A DNA stretch of 64,000 bases from Enterococcus innesii. GTDB lineage: Bacteria > Bacillota > Bacilli > Lactobacillales > Enterococcaceae. The notes below the pieces were generated by a model. It saw only the letters and a list, made by a program, of their open reading frames with translations. It was not told the DNA's origin and did not search any database. The DNA is taken from assembly GCA_018982785.1 (NCBI GenBank), contig JAHHEN010000004.1:463196-527195 (forward strand). Direction: 5' to 3'. Of this stretch, positions 1-9,574 are shown piece after piece; position 1 is the stretch's first letter; each line of letters begins with the position of its first letter. The translations under genes were made by a program, and so were the position numbers.

Positions 1-1619
1 AGAATACGCATTTGTCGAGTTTTAAAGTGTTGATAGAGTCAGCTTTTTATGGGAACAATGTCACTTGGATTCATGATCTAGCCACTGCCTATCACTTAGC
101 AAAAGAATCTTCTGGTGCTATTCTTACGGATATGCCGGTCACCCACACCGAAGAGCTAGGTTTACCAGAGGATGCAAAAGTCATCGTGTTTAATGACGGG
201 AAAGTAGTCGGGCGGACAGCAGCAGCTCGACGCATCATCGGACATCCCGGGATTGATCGAAAATTGTATGAAGGGATTTTAAGAGATGCTTTGTTTCAAG
301 GGACACGTAAAAAATTTTATGGCAGTGAAGTTGTTGTAGGATTAGACGAAGCGTTTATGGTCAAAGCTCACCTGTTGTTACCAGAGCACTATGAAACCAA
401 TTTTTACTCTTATTTGTTGAATTTTCAATTGATGACGAAATCATGGGAGGAAAGGTATCAACGTTCCAAAGAATATCCAGAGACGGACATTTTTTTGTAC
501 GCTGATCCAGATTGGTCTCATCCTGATTTTCCTTATGGGCTGTCTCTCTTTGATCCTGAACACAATGTTGCGGCAGTCTTAGGCTTAAACTATTTTGGTG
601 AATTGAAAAAAGCGACATTAACTTTGGCTTGGGCTACCGCGCATCGCAATGGCTTTGTGGCGTGTCATGGGGGAATGAAGCAATATCAGTTACCGAATCG
701 AACATTTACGATGGCTGCTTTTGGTCTTTCAGGATCAGGAAAATCGACTATCACATTGGCGGAACATGATGGCAAATATGAGATCAAGGTTCTGCATGAC
801 GATGCGTTTGTGATTAATCAAACAAATGGTGCATCCACTGCTCTGGAGCCTTCTTATTTTGATAAAACGCAAGACTATCCATTAACCAACCCAAATGTCC
901 GCTACTTTATCACCTGTCAAAATGTTGGGGTTACTTTGGACGAGGAAGGAAAAAAGGTCCTCGTGACCCAAGATATTCGTAACGGGAATGGCCGAACCGT
1001 CAAATCACGGTATGTCACACCCAATCGGGTGGATCATTTAGATTCGCCGATCGATGCAGTATTTTGGATCATGAAAGATGACACGCTGCCTCCTGTAGTA
1101 AAAATTGACGATCCGATTTTAGCCGCTGTTTTTGGTTTGACCTTAGCTACGAAGCGTACGACAGCTGAACATGTTGTCGAGACCACGGATATAGATAAAC
1201 TGGTCATCGAACCTTATGCCAATCCATTTAGAGTTTATCCTTTAGGAGAAGATTTTGCTCATTTCATGCACTTATTCAAAGAAAACCAAACGGCTTGTTA
1301 TATTCTAAATACAGGCTTTTTCAAAGACAAGAAAGTCACGCCTGAAGTCACGCTGACATCGATTGAAAAAATCGTAGAAGATAAGGCTGAATTTAAAAAT
1401 TTTGGCGGGATCACAGAGATGAGTTTCCTGCCAGTAACAGGCTTTGAAGTTGATTTTCAAGATGTCTCTTATGTTGCTTATTTAAGAGAGCGGATGCAAG
1501 GACGGTTGGACTTTATTTTGGCTCAAGAAACAGAAAATGACGGCTATAATAAGCTGCCTAAAGAAGTAGCAAAGGCAATGGAAAAGGTGATTTCTAAATT
1601 AAGTGAGCTTCCTAGTTAA
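1..1619 (+). CDS. pckA: Phosphoenolpyruvate carboxykinase (ATP), 5'-truncated by window edge
   Basis: Converts oxaloacetate and ATP to phosphoenolpyruvate, CO2 and ADP, a cytosolic anaplerotic or gluconeogenic step. Counting from the TTG at 12, the kinase P-loop GLSGSGKST lies at residues 238-246 and the metal-binding DD pair at about 263-264. The R/K-rich stretch GNGRTVKSRY follows. The ATP-type P-loop separates it from GTP-type enzymes. The frame stays open to base 3 upstream of the TTG, there is no ribosome site in the first 11 bases, and the reading begins inside a conserved segment, so the true start is almost certainly before the window. The C-terminus is complete with a TAA stop. Confident of function; the start is unknown. 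Confidence 0.93.
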   Translation, partial: NTHLSSFKVLIESAFYGNNVTWIHDLATAYHLAKESSGAILTDMPVTHTEELGLPEDAKVIVFNDGKVVGRTAAARRIIGHPGIDRKLYEGILRDALFQGTRKKFYGSEVVVGLDEAFMVKAHLLLPEHYETNFYSYLLNFQLMTKSWEERYQRSKEYPETDIFLYADPDWSHPDFPYGLSLFDPEHNVAAVLGLNYFGELKKATLTLAWATAHRNGFVACHGGMKQYQLPNRTFTMAAFGLSGSGKSTITLAEHDGKYEIKVLHDDAFVINQTNGASTALEPSYFDKTQDYPLTNPNVRYFITCQNVGVTLDEEGKKVLVTQDIRNGNGRTVKSRYVTPNRVDHLDSPIDAVFWIMKDDTLPPVVKIDDPILAAVFGLTLATKRTTAEHVVETTDIDKLVIEPYANPFRVYPLGEDFAHFMHLFKENQTACYILNTGFFKDKKVTPEVTLTSIEKIVEDKAEFKNFGGITEMSFLPVTGFEVDFQDVSYVAYLRERMQGRLDFILAQETENDGYNKLPKEVAKAMEKVISKLSELPS

Positions 1620-1693
1620 TTCAATTGAATCAAACTTTCGCAAGCGGCTTTTCTTCCTGAAACACTTATTTGGTTAGCCAGAAAGGAGCGATT

Positions 1694-2122
1694 ATGAGCA
1701 TTCAGTTTCACCATATCCAAATCACAGTCAATGATGTAAAAAAAGCAGAAGGCTTTTATGACCAATTATTTGCACTATTAGGTTTCGACCTTCAGAAGAA
1801 ATATTCTGGGTATTTAGAACATGCCGAGATGGAAGTAGTAGAATATATAGGGGATTCATTTGATTTCGGTATTTGTTCCCCACGAAAAGAATGGAAGAAC
1901 GAGAAAATCGATTCAAGAAAACCGGGCTCTATTCAGCACATGGCGTTTAAGGCGGAAAGCCGTGAAATAGTAGATGCGATCTTTCCCAAAATAAAAGCCT
2001 TAGGGGTAAAGATCCTTCACGATCGACCAATGGAGTACAAAGAGCGCATCGCTCCTAACTACTATGCCTTATTCTTTGAAAGCCCAGAAGGCATTCGTTT
2101 TGAATTATTTCATTATGCCTGA
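1694..2122 (+). CDS. VOC (glyoxalase/bleomycin-resistance fold) family protein
   Basis: A 142-residue protein of the vicinal oxygen chelate fold, with two beta-alpha-beta-beta-beta modules. It begins with FHHIQITVNDVKKAEGFYDQ, typical of the first module, and ends with PNYYALFFESPEGIRFELFH, typical of the second, whose Glu and His are usual metal-ligand positions. The ATG at 1694 is chosen because AAAGGAG lies about 7 bases upstream; an in-frame TTG at 1670 has no such site. The substrate is not predictable: relatives include lactoylglutathione lyases, dioxygenases and antibiotic-binding proteins. It stands alone between pckA and the terpenoid-cyclase-like gene and may be its own transcript. 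Confidence 0.8.
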   Translation: MSIQFHHIQITVNDVKKAEGFYDQLFALLGFDLQKKYSGYLEHAEMEVVEYIGDSFDFGICSPRKEWKNEKIDSRKPGSIQHMAFKAESREIVDAIFPKIKALGVKILHDRPMEYKERIAPNYYALFFESPEGIRFELFHYA

Positions 2123-2456
2123 TTCCTTTCACTAAAAGAGTGGGGAATGAACGTGTTGCATGAGCGTGTTCTTATTCAGGTGATCTTTCATTATAGGTTC
2201 GGATGACCTTGCGATTTCAGAGAAACTTTTTTCGAACCGGTTATCAGGAAAACTAGAACACTCTTTTTTTAAAGTACGTCCGTTTGGAAAAAACTATTTG
2301 ATTTCTAAAATTCATTTGGACAATTCGAAGATGAAAATCTAACTCATGTGTTGAAAAAACGTTCGAATTTTTATCATTCTAGAAGCGAGTGCACTGTGGG
2401 TCAATAAGGATTGTTGCGTTGATTGCAGGGCACTTAAGAGATGGAGGAGGAACAAT
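2123..2456 (+). other. Intergenic gap, nothing recognised
   Basis: These 334 bases hold no ORF with coding character. The only clear element is the AGGAGG ribosome site just before the next gene at 2457. I see no strong terminator with a T-run after the VOC gene. Confidence 0.5.
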
Positions 2457-3286
2457 ATGGATCAGAGGGTCCAGCAAGATATCGAAGCAATCATTTCCCA
2501 TCAATATGATCATGGTGCCGATTTATGGTCGACGCCAGACCATAAATTACTAAAAGGAGCACCCTTTACGACCTTAGAAAGTCCTCATTATTTACTTGAA
2601 CTTGGTATGTCTCGTGAGGAGAACTTATTAAAAGAGACAGCTGCATTGATCTTTCAAGGATGGAGAGAAGACGGCAGATTTAAAATTTCGCCGTCAGGGG
2701 GATCTATCCTTGTCATACAGCACAGGCTTTGCGAACGCTGTGTGCTCTTGGTTACGCAAGGGACCAACGGCTGCAACAGACCTTTCACTATTTTCTTGCT
2801 ACTCAGGAAGCAGATGGCGGCTGGAAGTGTAATAAGTATAGTTTTGGTCGCGGACCGGAGACCCACTTTTCTACTCCAATGACGACGTTAACGGTCCTTG
2901 ATGCCTTTCGATATACTCATGATCGTGAGAAGATGGAAACGCTTCATCAAGCAATCGAATTTTTGCTTGCCCATTGGGAGATCCGGCAACCAATCAGTCC
3001 TTGTCATTATGGGATGGGCACATTATTTATGCAGACAGAATATCCCTTTAGAGGGTACAATCTTTTTTATTATCTGTATGTCTTGTCTTTTTATCCTGCT
3101 GCCAGAAAAGACGCACGGTTTTTGGAGGCTTTGCAGCAGTTTGAATCGAAAGTTCAAAATGGCAATGTCATCGTAGAACGGGTCGTACCAAAACTGGGGA
3201 AACTGAATTTTTGTAAAAAAGGACAAATCAGTCCCTTTGCTACACAGCGTTACCAAGAAATCCTTGCTCGATTGGCAGAGGAATGA
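2457..3286 (+). CDS. Terpenoid-cyclase/prenyltransferase-fold protein (one frame break)
   Basis: Alpha/alpha-barrel protein of the squalene-cyclase or prenyltransferase type. The segment ATQEADGGWKCNKYSFGRG resembles the QW repeat (Q..DGGW) of terpenoid cyclases and includes conserved Cys and Gly. The frame breaks at a G5 run (2697-2701): codons before it read KISPSGG, and one extra G continues as GIYPCHTAQALRTLCALGYA in the -1 frame with a smooth family-like join. This looks like a missed G. Restored length is about 276 residues. The start ATG has AGGAGG 5 bases upstream. Only about 110 bases separate it from the BceR-like gene. The reaction is unknown; enterococci are not known for hopanoids, so a true cyclase role is doubtful. 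Confidence 0.72.
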
Positions 3287-3395
3287 TGAAAAAAACAGCC
3301 CTTTAGAATGTTCCCCCCATCTAGACGATTCTTTTTCTTTTCTGGTACACTGTCTGTAAAGAAGCAGTTGATTAAACAACAGAGGGGAGAAAGAC

Positions 3396-4088
3396 ATGCA
3401 AAAAATATATCTTGTTGAAGATGATGCAACGATCGTCTCTGTTTTAGCAGAATATTTGCAGCAATGGGGGTACGAATGTGTTTCGGCGAAGAATTTTGCT
3501 AGTATCTTGCAAGAGTTTCATGAGATCAAACCGGATCTCGTTCTTTTAGATATTTCGCTGCCTTATTACAACGGGTATCATTGGTGCCAAGAAATTCGCA
3601 AGACGTCAGAAGTTCCGATCATTTTCCTTTCGTCGATGGATCAACAGATGAATCAGATCATGGCGATGAACATGGGGGCGGATGATTATTTAACAAAACC
3701 CTTTGATTTAGCCTTTGTTTTGGCAAAAATCCAAGCGTTACTGCGGCGTAGCTATCAGTATAGCCACCAACAAGCGCTGACCTTTGAGATAGGGCAAGTA
3801 ACCTTTTATCCCACAGATAATGTATTAAAAAAACAGGGGGAACAGTTACCACTGTCTCCAAATGAAGCTCGGATTCTTTCCTTGCTTTTGCAGCATCGAG
3901 GGAAGATCGTAGCTAAAGAGACCATCATTGAAATGCTCTGGAATAGTGAAGAGTTCATCGATAACAATACATTAGCAGTCAATATGACTCGCTTGCGAAA
4001 AAAATTGAGCCAGATCGAACTATCCGATTTGATCCAGACGGTAAAGAATAAAGGGTATTTGATCGAAAAGGAACACGCCTATGACTAA
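3396..4088 (+). CDS. OmpR/PhoB-family response regulator, BceR-like
   Basis: Cytosolic DNA-binding response regulator of 230 residues. The receiver domain (1-115) has the acidic pair D9/D10, phospho-acceptor D52 in LLDISLP, and K101 in the YLTKPF motif. The winged-helix domain (about 130-225) ends in the usual TVKNKGYLIE segment. It overlaps the kinase gene downstream by 8 bases and is followed by an ABC transporter pair, the order of BceRSAB-type modules. It would activate the ABC genes when the transporter-kinase pair senses a cell-wall-active peptide such as bacitracin. An AGAGGGGAGA ribosome site precedes the ATG. The family assignment is firm; the inducing peptide is unknown. Confidence 0.92.
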   Translation: MQKIYLVEDDATIVSVLAEYLQQWGYECVSAKNFASILQEFHEIKPDLVLLDISLPYYNGYHWCQEIRKTSEVPIIFLSSMDQQMNQIMAMNMGADDYLTKPFDLAFVLAKIQALLRRSYQYSHQQALTFEIGQVTFYPTDNVLKKQGEQLPLSPNEARILSLLLQHRGKIVAKETIIEMLWNSEEFIDNNTLAVNMTRLRKKLSQIELSDLIQTVKNKGYLIEKEHAYD

Positions 4089-5064
4089 CGTGAAAGAATA
4101 TTTCGTGCTTTATGGAAAGTTTTATCTCGTTTACCTGCTATTTAGTGCGGGCTTATTTGGGCTATTCTTTCTCCATAGCCTTTCATTGGAGCCCTTCATT
4201 GACTATGTGGTCTTTTCAGGGGTGATCTTAGGGGGACTTTCCCTTTTTCATTATTTTCGTTACGCACAAAAAAGAAAGCAGCTGCAGCATTTATTAAGAA
4301 AAGAACGTATGACGGAAGCGGCGTTGGCGTTCTTGCCTGCCACTCGAAATCGTTTAGAAGACGAATACCAAGCCCTTCTAAGGCAGCTGGCAAAAGAAAA
4401 AACGCTGTCCGATTACAAAGCAACCATGAAAAATGAAGAAATTTATGAAGATTTCGGTTTGTGGCTTCATCAAATCAAAACGCCTCTAGCGGCGCTAGAT
4501 CTTTTGGTACAAAGCGATTCGTTGTCACCGACGGAGGTCAAAGCGGAATTATTTAAGGTGAATGATTACTTGCAAATGATGTTGAATTATTTACGACAAA
4601 ATTTAGCCAATGAAGATTTTGTCTTTGAGTCGATTGCTTTAGCGCCCCTTGTTCGTCAAACGATCAAAAAGTATGCCTTGTTTTTCTCGAAAAAGAATCT
4701 GCAACTGGACATGGCGGTGGATTTAACGGTGACATCCGATCGAAAGTGGCTCGTTTTTATTTTTGAACAGGTTCTTTTCAACAGCTTGAAGTATACCGAA
4801 ACCGGTGGCATCACTGTTTTCACTAAAGACAATGCCTTGGTGATTCAAGATAGCGGCATTGGTATTCGTAAGGAAGACTTGCCAAGGGTTTTTGAGAAAG
4901 GATATACGGGACAAAATGGTCGCTTTCAGCAACGAGCGAGCGGGCTCGGCTTATATATGAGTCAACAAGCGGCTGAAAAAATCGGCTGCCGTTTATCGAT
5001 TGATTCTGAAGTAGGACAGGGAACCATCGTCACGCTTCATTTTCCCACCACAAATAACGGATAG
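4081..5064 (+). CDS. BceS-like intramembrane-sensing histidine kinase
   Basis: A 327-residue membrane kinase. Two transmembrane helices (about 13-32 and 40-60) are joined by a very short loop, the hallmark of intramembrane-sensing kinases that take their signal from a partner ABC transporter instead of an extracellular domain. The H-box is HQIKTPLAAL with phospho-His at 130. The ATPase domain shows the N-box (FNSLKYTE), the G1 box (DSGIGI) and the G2 box (GLGLY). The start codon overlaps the response regulator's end, so the two are translationally coupled. A hairpin terminator follows the stop, separating this pair from the ABC genes. Confidence 0.92.
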   Translation: MTNVKEYFVLYGKFYLVYLLFSAGLFGLFFLHSLSLEPFIDYVVFSGVILGGLSLFHYFRYAQKRKQLQHLLRKERMTEAALAFLPATRNRLEDEYQALLRQLAKEKTLSDYKATMKNEEIYEDFGLWLHQIKTPLAALDLLVQSDSLSPTEVKAELFKVNDYLQMMLNYLRQNLANEDFVFESIALAPLVRQTIKKYALFFSKKNLQLDMAVDLTVTSDRKWLVFIFEQVLFNSLKYTETGGITVFTKDNALVIQDSGIGIRKEDLPRVFEKGYTGQNGRFQQRASGLGLYMSQQAAEKIGCRLSIDSEVGQGTIVTLHFPTTNNG

Positions 5065-5099
5065 CCGCAAACTTTCAACACTGTAAGTTTGCGGTTTTT
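5065..5099 (+). terminator. Intrinsic terminator after the kinase gene
   Basis: A perfect 10-bp stem, CCGCAAACTT (5065-5074) with AAGTTTGCGG (5085-5094), is followed by TTTTT. It starts directly after the stop codon of the kinase and lies 59 bases before the ABC ATPase gene, so the transporter genes need their own promoter or read-through. Confidence 0.85.
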
Positions 5100-5157
5100 A
5101 TTGTAAGTCGCTTTTTTCTGCCAGTCAGCTTATTCTAAAAAGGAAGGAGGGAACAAG

Positions 5158-5916
5158 ATGACACTTTTAAACATTCAACAAGTAAAAAAAATCTATCAAA
5201 GCCAGTTGAACGGACAACCCGTTGAAGCGTTGAAAAATATTACCTTTATGGTAGAAGAAGGGGAATATGTCGCTATCATGGGGGAATCAGGTTCGGGAAA
5301 GAGTACGCTGCTGAACTTGATGGCAACGTTAGACCAACCGACAGCGGGTGAAATGCAGCTGAATGGCATCGATTTGACCACGATCAAAGAAAAAGACGCA
5401 GCGAGTTTTCGACGGGATCACTTAGGCTTTGTTTTTCAAGACTTTAATTTGTTGGACACCTTTTCGGTAAAAGACAATATTTTGTTGCCATTAGTTTTAT
5501 CGAAAGTTTCCGTCAAACAAATGGAAAAGCAGCTTCAGCCCATCGTACAAACTTTAGGGATTGCCGATTTATTGCAGCACTATCCGTATGAATTGTCTGG
5601 CGGACAAAAGCAACGAGTTGCTGTCGCACGAGCGATCATCACAAAACCAGAACTGCTATTAGCAGATGAGCCAACCGGAGCGCTGGATTCGAAAACCTCT
5701 GATCAACTGCTGACATTATTTCAACAGATCAATCAAAATGGACAGACGATCGTGATGGTCACTCACAGTTCGATCGCAGCCAGTCGTGCACAACGCGTCT
5801 TGTTTATCAAAGACGGGTATGTGTTTCACCAGCTGTATCGAGGGGATCGCAGCAATACCGCTTATCTAGAAGCAATCGCCGAAACAATGACTGCTGTCTT
5901 TGCAAAGGAGGAGTAA
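5158..5916 (+). CDS. BceA-like ABC transporter ATP-binding protein
   Basis: ATPase subunit (252 residues) of a peptide-detoxification ABC transporter. Walker A GESGSGKST is at 42-50, the Q-loop in FVFQDFN at about 91-97, the signature LSGGQ at 146-150, and Walker B LLLADEP at 167-172 with EPTGALDS following. This belongs to the MacB/LolD-like subfamily that pairs with FtsX-type permeases. The start is fixed by AAGGAAGGAGG upstream. The permease gene follows after only two bases. Together with the upstream kinase and regulator this forms a complete BceRSAB-type system. It probably confers tolerance to a cell-wall-targeting peptide; which one cannot be read from sequence. Confidence 0.93.
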   Translation: MTLLNIQQVKKIYQSQLNGQPVEALKNITFMVEEGEYVAIMGESGSGKSTLLNLMATLDQPTAGEMQLNGIDLTTIKEKDAASFRRDHLGFVFQDFNLLDTFSVKDNILLPLVLSKVSVKQMEKQLQPIVQTLGIADLLQHYPYELSGGQKQRVAVARAIITKPELLLADEPTGALDSKTSDQLLTLFQQINQNGQTIVMVTHSSIAASRAQRVLFIKDGYVFHQLYRGDRSNTAYLEAIAETMTAVFAKEE

Positions 5917-5918
5917 CG

Positions 5919-7892
5919 ATGTTCTTTCAAAAAATCGCCTTCTCCAATTTGCGTAAAAATGCCAAAGCTTACACACCCTTTTTATTATCCATGAGCTTCT
6001 TGGTGGCTGTTTTGATGATGACGCAAATCATCGTAAACAATCCGGGAATGAGAGAACTTCCTAGTAGTCAAAGCGCCATCTTCATGTTTCGTTTAGGAAA
6101 TATCATCCTCATGATTTTTGCGGCGATCTTTTCCTTTTACACCAATAACTTTTTGATCAAGCAGCGAAAAAAAGAATTTGGTCTCTACAATGTTTTAGGA
6201 CTAGGAAAACGCGAGATAGCCTTCGTGGTCTTTTGGGAACTCTTTTACAGTTTTCTCATTAGTCTTGCTGCCGGATTGATCAGTGGCTTATTGTTTGCAC
6301 GATTAGGATTTTTGATTTTGAAGAAAATATTAGCTGTAGGCGAGTTCTTTGTTTTTAAACTGTCATTTGAGAGTATTGGCTTGGTGATCCTGTATTTTAT
6401 ATTCATCTTTGGGTGTTTATTTTTATTTGACATACTGCAAGTACGCAAAACCAACCCACTTCAACTGCTACAGGGAAGCAAACGTAATGAAAAAGAGCCT
6501 CGTGCGAAAGGCATTTTAGCACTTTTGGGTGTCCTTTGTTTAGTAGCAGGATATACGATTTCTGTGACAATCAAGTCTCCCATCAGTGCCTTAGGCCTCT
6601 TCTTTGTCGCAGTTATCCTCGTGATTTTAGCCACCTATCTGTTGTTTATTGCTGGCAGTATCAAAGCATTGCAGTTTTTAAGAAAACGAACGACCTATTA
6701 TTATCAAACGAACCATTTTATCAATGTCTCTACCATGTTGTATCGGATGAAACAAAATGCGGCTGGTTTAGCGAGTATCTGTATCTTATCAACGATGGTG
6801 TTAGTGACCGTTGCTACGACCGCTAGTCTTTATTTTGGACAAAAGAATGTGATCGAAACCCGTTATCCGTACGATGTTCAAATTGAATCAGCAGCTGATT
6901 CCCAGCAAATCAACACAGCGATTGATGGACTTGAAGAGAAGCTAACGATCAAAGAGCGCCAACAAGTCACTACAACAAGACCGTTGCTTTTTACCTTTGA
7001 GGAACCAAATTTTGTTCCCTCAACCACTTTTGAAGAAAATAGCGGTAGCTTAGATAAAGCCGTGTATCTTATTTTTCTTACCAGTTCTGAATACCATGAA
7101 ATCACCGGGAAAACAGGACCTGCTGAAGATGAATTATTCGTTTTTCCGGCAACCTGGACGCAAAAAGCATTACCAGAAAAGACGACGATCGATGATCGTC
7201 AATTTCGCTTGCGGGAATTGAAAGAACTGCCAACATTCACGAAAACAGAAAACCCCGTTCAGCATCTTGTTCTCGTGGCGGATGATCAGTGGCTTGCCGA
7301 AAAGCTAAGCTCTTGGTATCAAAACGAAGATTTCCAGCTTTACCAGCAACCAGTAACAACAACAGTCTTCAATTTTCAAACAGCAGAAGCAAGCGATCGT
7401 GAAATCATCGCAAAAGAGATTCGCAGCGAACTTCTGGCAGCAGATGCTCATGCGAGCGTTCAGTCAAAAGATCTTTTTGAAGATGAGACAAAAACCTTTA
7501 CTGGTGGTTTTTTCTTCTTAGGCTTGATTTTTGGTGTGATCTTTATTTTAGCTGCCGCGTTGATCATTTATTATAAACAAGTCTCCGAAGGAATGGAGGA
7601 CAAAGAACGTTTCGAGATCTTACAAAAAGTTGGGTTAAGCCATAAGGAAGTCAAACAAGTGATCCAGCAGCAAGTCTTGATGATCTTCTCGTTTCCTTTG
7701 GCTGCTGCGATCATCCATTTAGCGTTTGCTTTTCCGATGATTCAGAAGTTGTTGCTTCTTTTTGGTCTGACAGATCGCAACTTATTGATTACGGTATCGA
7801 TTATTTCTGTCCTATTGTTTACAATGATTTATCTGCTGGTGTATTTCATCACCGCAAGGGTCTACTATCGATTGGTGGAGCGCAAACAGTAG
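5919..7892 (+). CDS. BceB-like ABC transporter permease (FtsX family)
   Basis: A 657-residue membrane permease. It has one N-terminal helix, an FtsX-type domain near 55-175, further helices to about 305, a large extracellular domain (about 310-520) and three C-terminal helices (about 530-655). The large extracellular domain between TM7 and TM8 is the feature that binds peptide or lipid targets in BceB proteins. The N-terminal FFQKIAFSNLRKNAKAY is typical. It starts two bases after the ATPase stop with GGAGGAG overlapping that stop. It works with the ATPase, and probably signals to the two-helix kinase upstream. Confidence 0.92.
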   Translation: MFFQKIAFSNLRKNAKAYTPFLLSMSFLVAVLMMTQIIVNNPGMRELPSSQSAIFMFRLGNIILMIFAAIFSFYTNNFLIKQRKKEFGLYNVLGLGKREIAFVVFWELFYSFLISLAAGLISGLLFARLGFLILKKILAVGEFFVFKLSFESIGLVILYFIFIFGCLFLFDILQVRKTNPLQLLQGSKRNEKEPRAKGILALLGVLCLVAGYTISVTIKSPISALGLFFVAVILVILATYLLFIAGSIKALQFLRKRTTYYYQTNHFINVSTMLYRMKQNAAGLASICILSTMVLVTVATTASLYFGQKNVIETRYPYDVQIESAADSQQINTAIDGLEEKLTIKERQQVTTTRPLLFTFEEPNFVPSTTFEENSGSLDKAVYLIFLTSSEYHEITGKTGPAEDELFVFPATWTQKALPEKTTIDDRQFRLRELKELPTFTKTENPVQHLVLVADDQWLAEKLSSWYQNEDFQLYQQPVTTTVFNFQTAEASDREIIAKEIRSELLAADAHASVQSKDLFEDETKTFTGGFFFLGLIFGVIFILAAALIIYYKQVSEGMEDKERFEILQKVGLSHKEVKQVIQQQVLMIFSFPLAAAIIHLAFAFPMIQKLLLLFGLTDRNLLITVSIISVLLFTMIYLLVYFITARVYYRLVERKQ

Positions 7893-8212
7893 AAGATGGA
7901 CAAACGCTATTTTGTCAGATGATAGCTGGATGGATTAGCCGTCACCGACAGGAGCTACAAATATAAAATGTAAGAACACCTCATTCATGAAGCGACGCTC
8001 AAAAGTTAGAATTTTTGGTCTAACATTTTGGAATTGCTACATGATTGAGGTGTTTTTTTGATAACACGCCCGTTAGCCCACTTTTTTAGAGTTGAAAAAA
8101 AGCCTTAGGTGACCTATAGTGAAAAGGAGTAAAGCGCAGGTGTAGAGTGCCGTGCGGATGATAGTCATTTCTAAATAAAAGGGATCATGTGATCTAAAAA
8201 GGAGAAAGCCCT
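7893..8212 (+). other. 320-base gap with a long structured terminator
   Basis: This gap between the BceB-like gene and the M23 gene holds the nested hairpin at 7975-8059, listed separately. The rest, including 8060-8200, has no ORF or element that I recognise apart from AAAAAGGAGAAAG before the ATG at 8213. Confidence 0.5.
7975..8059 (+). terminator. Long nested hairpin terminator
   Basis: The outer arms AACACCTCATTCATG (7975-7989) and CATGATTGAGGTGTT (about 8039-8053) pair with a single mismatch and are followed by a T8 run. Inside lies a second stem GTTAGA/TCTAAC (about 8005-8024). It ends the BceAB transcript. The nested 80-nt fold is larger than a normal terminator. Confidence 0.75.
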
Positions 8213-8927
8213 ATGAAAGAGCAGCCGATAACCATTGGATTCCCCTTAAGAGGTGAGTGGCTTGCGCCGACTACACCAGCCGATAAGATTCCTAGCCATG
8301 GTACCGATCGAATGGGGTTGCGTTATGCCTTTGATTTTTACAAGTTAATTTTGAGGGGAAAACCAAGGCTTTTCATGATCAAGCTTTCTGCGCTATTTCT
8401 TCTTAGGGGTTCCGCTGGAGAGCTGTTATTGTTGGGGCGAAAAAATTTATGCACCTTGTGATGGCGAAGTAATTGTTGCAAGAGATGGCTATCGGGAACG
8501 GAAAATCGTTCACTGGATCAGAGACTCTTCGATCGCTGTAAAAAAAGGTTTGTTTTATAATGAACACAAAGATGATTATCAACAAACAGCTGGCAACTAC
8601 ATTGTGATAAAAGCTTCTGAGGGCGTTTATATGGCATTTGTCCATCTGCAAAAAGGATCTGTCACTGTTTCCGTAGGACAAAACATCACCAAAGGGATGG
8701 TGATTGGAAACGTCGGCCATTCAGGAAATTCGACTTCGCCTCATCTGCATTTTCAAGTGATGGACACCAGTGATATCGCTCATGCGAAAGGTCTTCCTTG
8801 CCGCTTTGAAGAATACGAGGTTTACCGAGAAGGACGATGGATAAAGGTTTGGAATCAGATGCCAGATAGTACAGAACGGATAAGATTTTTGCAGGAGCAT
8901 CAGGGACAAGCTGTGAAACATTCATAG
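8213..8927 (+). CDS. M23-family peptidase (two frame breaks)
   Basis: LytM-type zinc endopeptidase, a family that usually cuts peptidoglycan cross-links. The N-terminal part has HGTDRMGLRYAFDF (the H.xD metal site) and the C-terminal part has SPHLHFQVMD (the HxH site). The frame breaks twice, each by a missing T: at T5 8335-8339, where one more T gives DFLQVNFEGKT, and at T3 8385-8387, where one more T gives AFLRYFFLG. Restored length is about 238 residues. No signal peptide is visible, which is unusual for a wall hydrolase and suggests a cytosolic or non-classical role. AAAGGAG precedes the ATG. Confidence 0.78.
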
Positions 8928-9037
8928 GGGGCATCGCCGAAATGATTAGAAGAAAGAACATTTAAACGTTTCTGAGCTTCTTTAAAAAATTTGCAACAAT
9001 CTTAGGTATTCAGAAAATGTATCTCTGGGGGAAACAA

Positions 9038-9574
9038 ATGAAGCAATTACCCAATATTCTTACCACTTCTCGACTGATTCTAGCACCATTTTTACTATTC
9101 CTTCAGCCAATGTCTGGCTGGTTTTGGCTGCTTTATTCTTATTGTTTTTTAAGTGACCTCGTCGATGGGCTACTTGCAAGAAGGATGAAGCTCACCAGTG
9201 AGGTCGGTGCCTTACTAGACAGTTTCGCAGATGTCAGCTTTTTTCTCGCCGTTTTTCTTTCTTTACTACCACGGCTTCTGGAAACCCAAGCAATCATGGT
9301 TTGGATCTTGGTGATCGCTATCATCCGTTTCGTCAGTTATCTGATTGGCTATGTAAAATATCGGTCTTTTAGCAGTCTGCATACATGGCTCAACAAAGCA
9401 GTCGGATTTCTTTTATGTATTTTCCCGTTGTTGCTCATCATGTTCCATGAAAAAATTGTTGTCTTGATTTTGGGGATCATCGCCACTATTTCTGCATTAG
9501 AAGAATTGCTGATAACGATCCTCTCAAAAAAACTGAATAGAAATCAAAAATCGATAATCGAAAGTTTTAAGTAA
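9038..9574 (+). CDS. CDP-alcohol phosphatidyltransferase family membrane protein
   Basis: Integral membrane enzyme (178 residues, about six helices) that transfers a phosphatidyl group from a CDP-linked donor to an alcohol. The diagnostic motif D-x2-DG-x2-AR-x8-G-x3-D-x3-D is complete, as DLVDGLLAR followed by GALLDSFAD. The family includes PgsA (glycerol-phosphate acceptor), but this short version with a divergent C-terminus may use another acceptor; housekeeping pgsA normally lies in another context. The ATG at 9038 is preferred to the one at 9017 because GGGGGAAAC precedes it at suitable spacing. A weak terminator follows. Confidence 0.82.
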   Translation: MKQLPNILTTSRLILAPFLLFLQPMSGWFWLLYSYCFLSDLVDGLLARRMKLTSEVGALLDSFADVSFFLAVFLSLLPRLLETQAIMVWILVIAIIRFVSYLIGYVKYRSFSSLHTWLNKAVGFLLCIFPLLLIMFHEKIVVLILGIIATISALEELLITILSKKLNRNQKSIIESFK

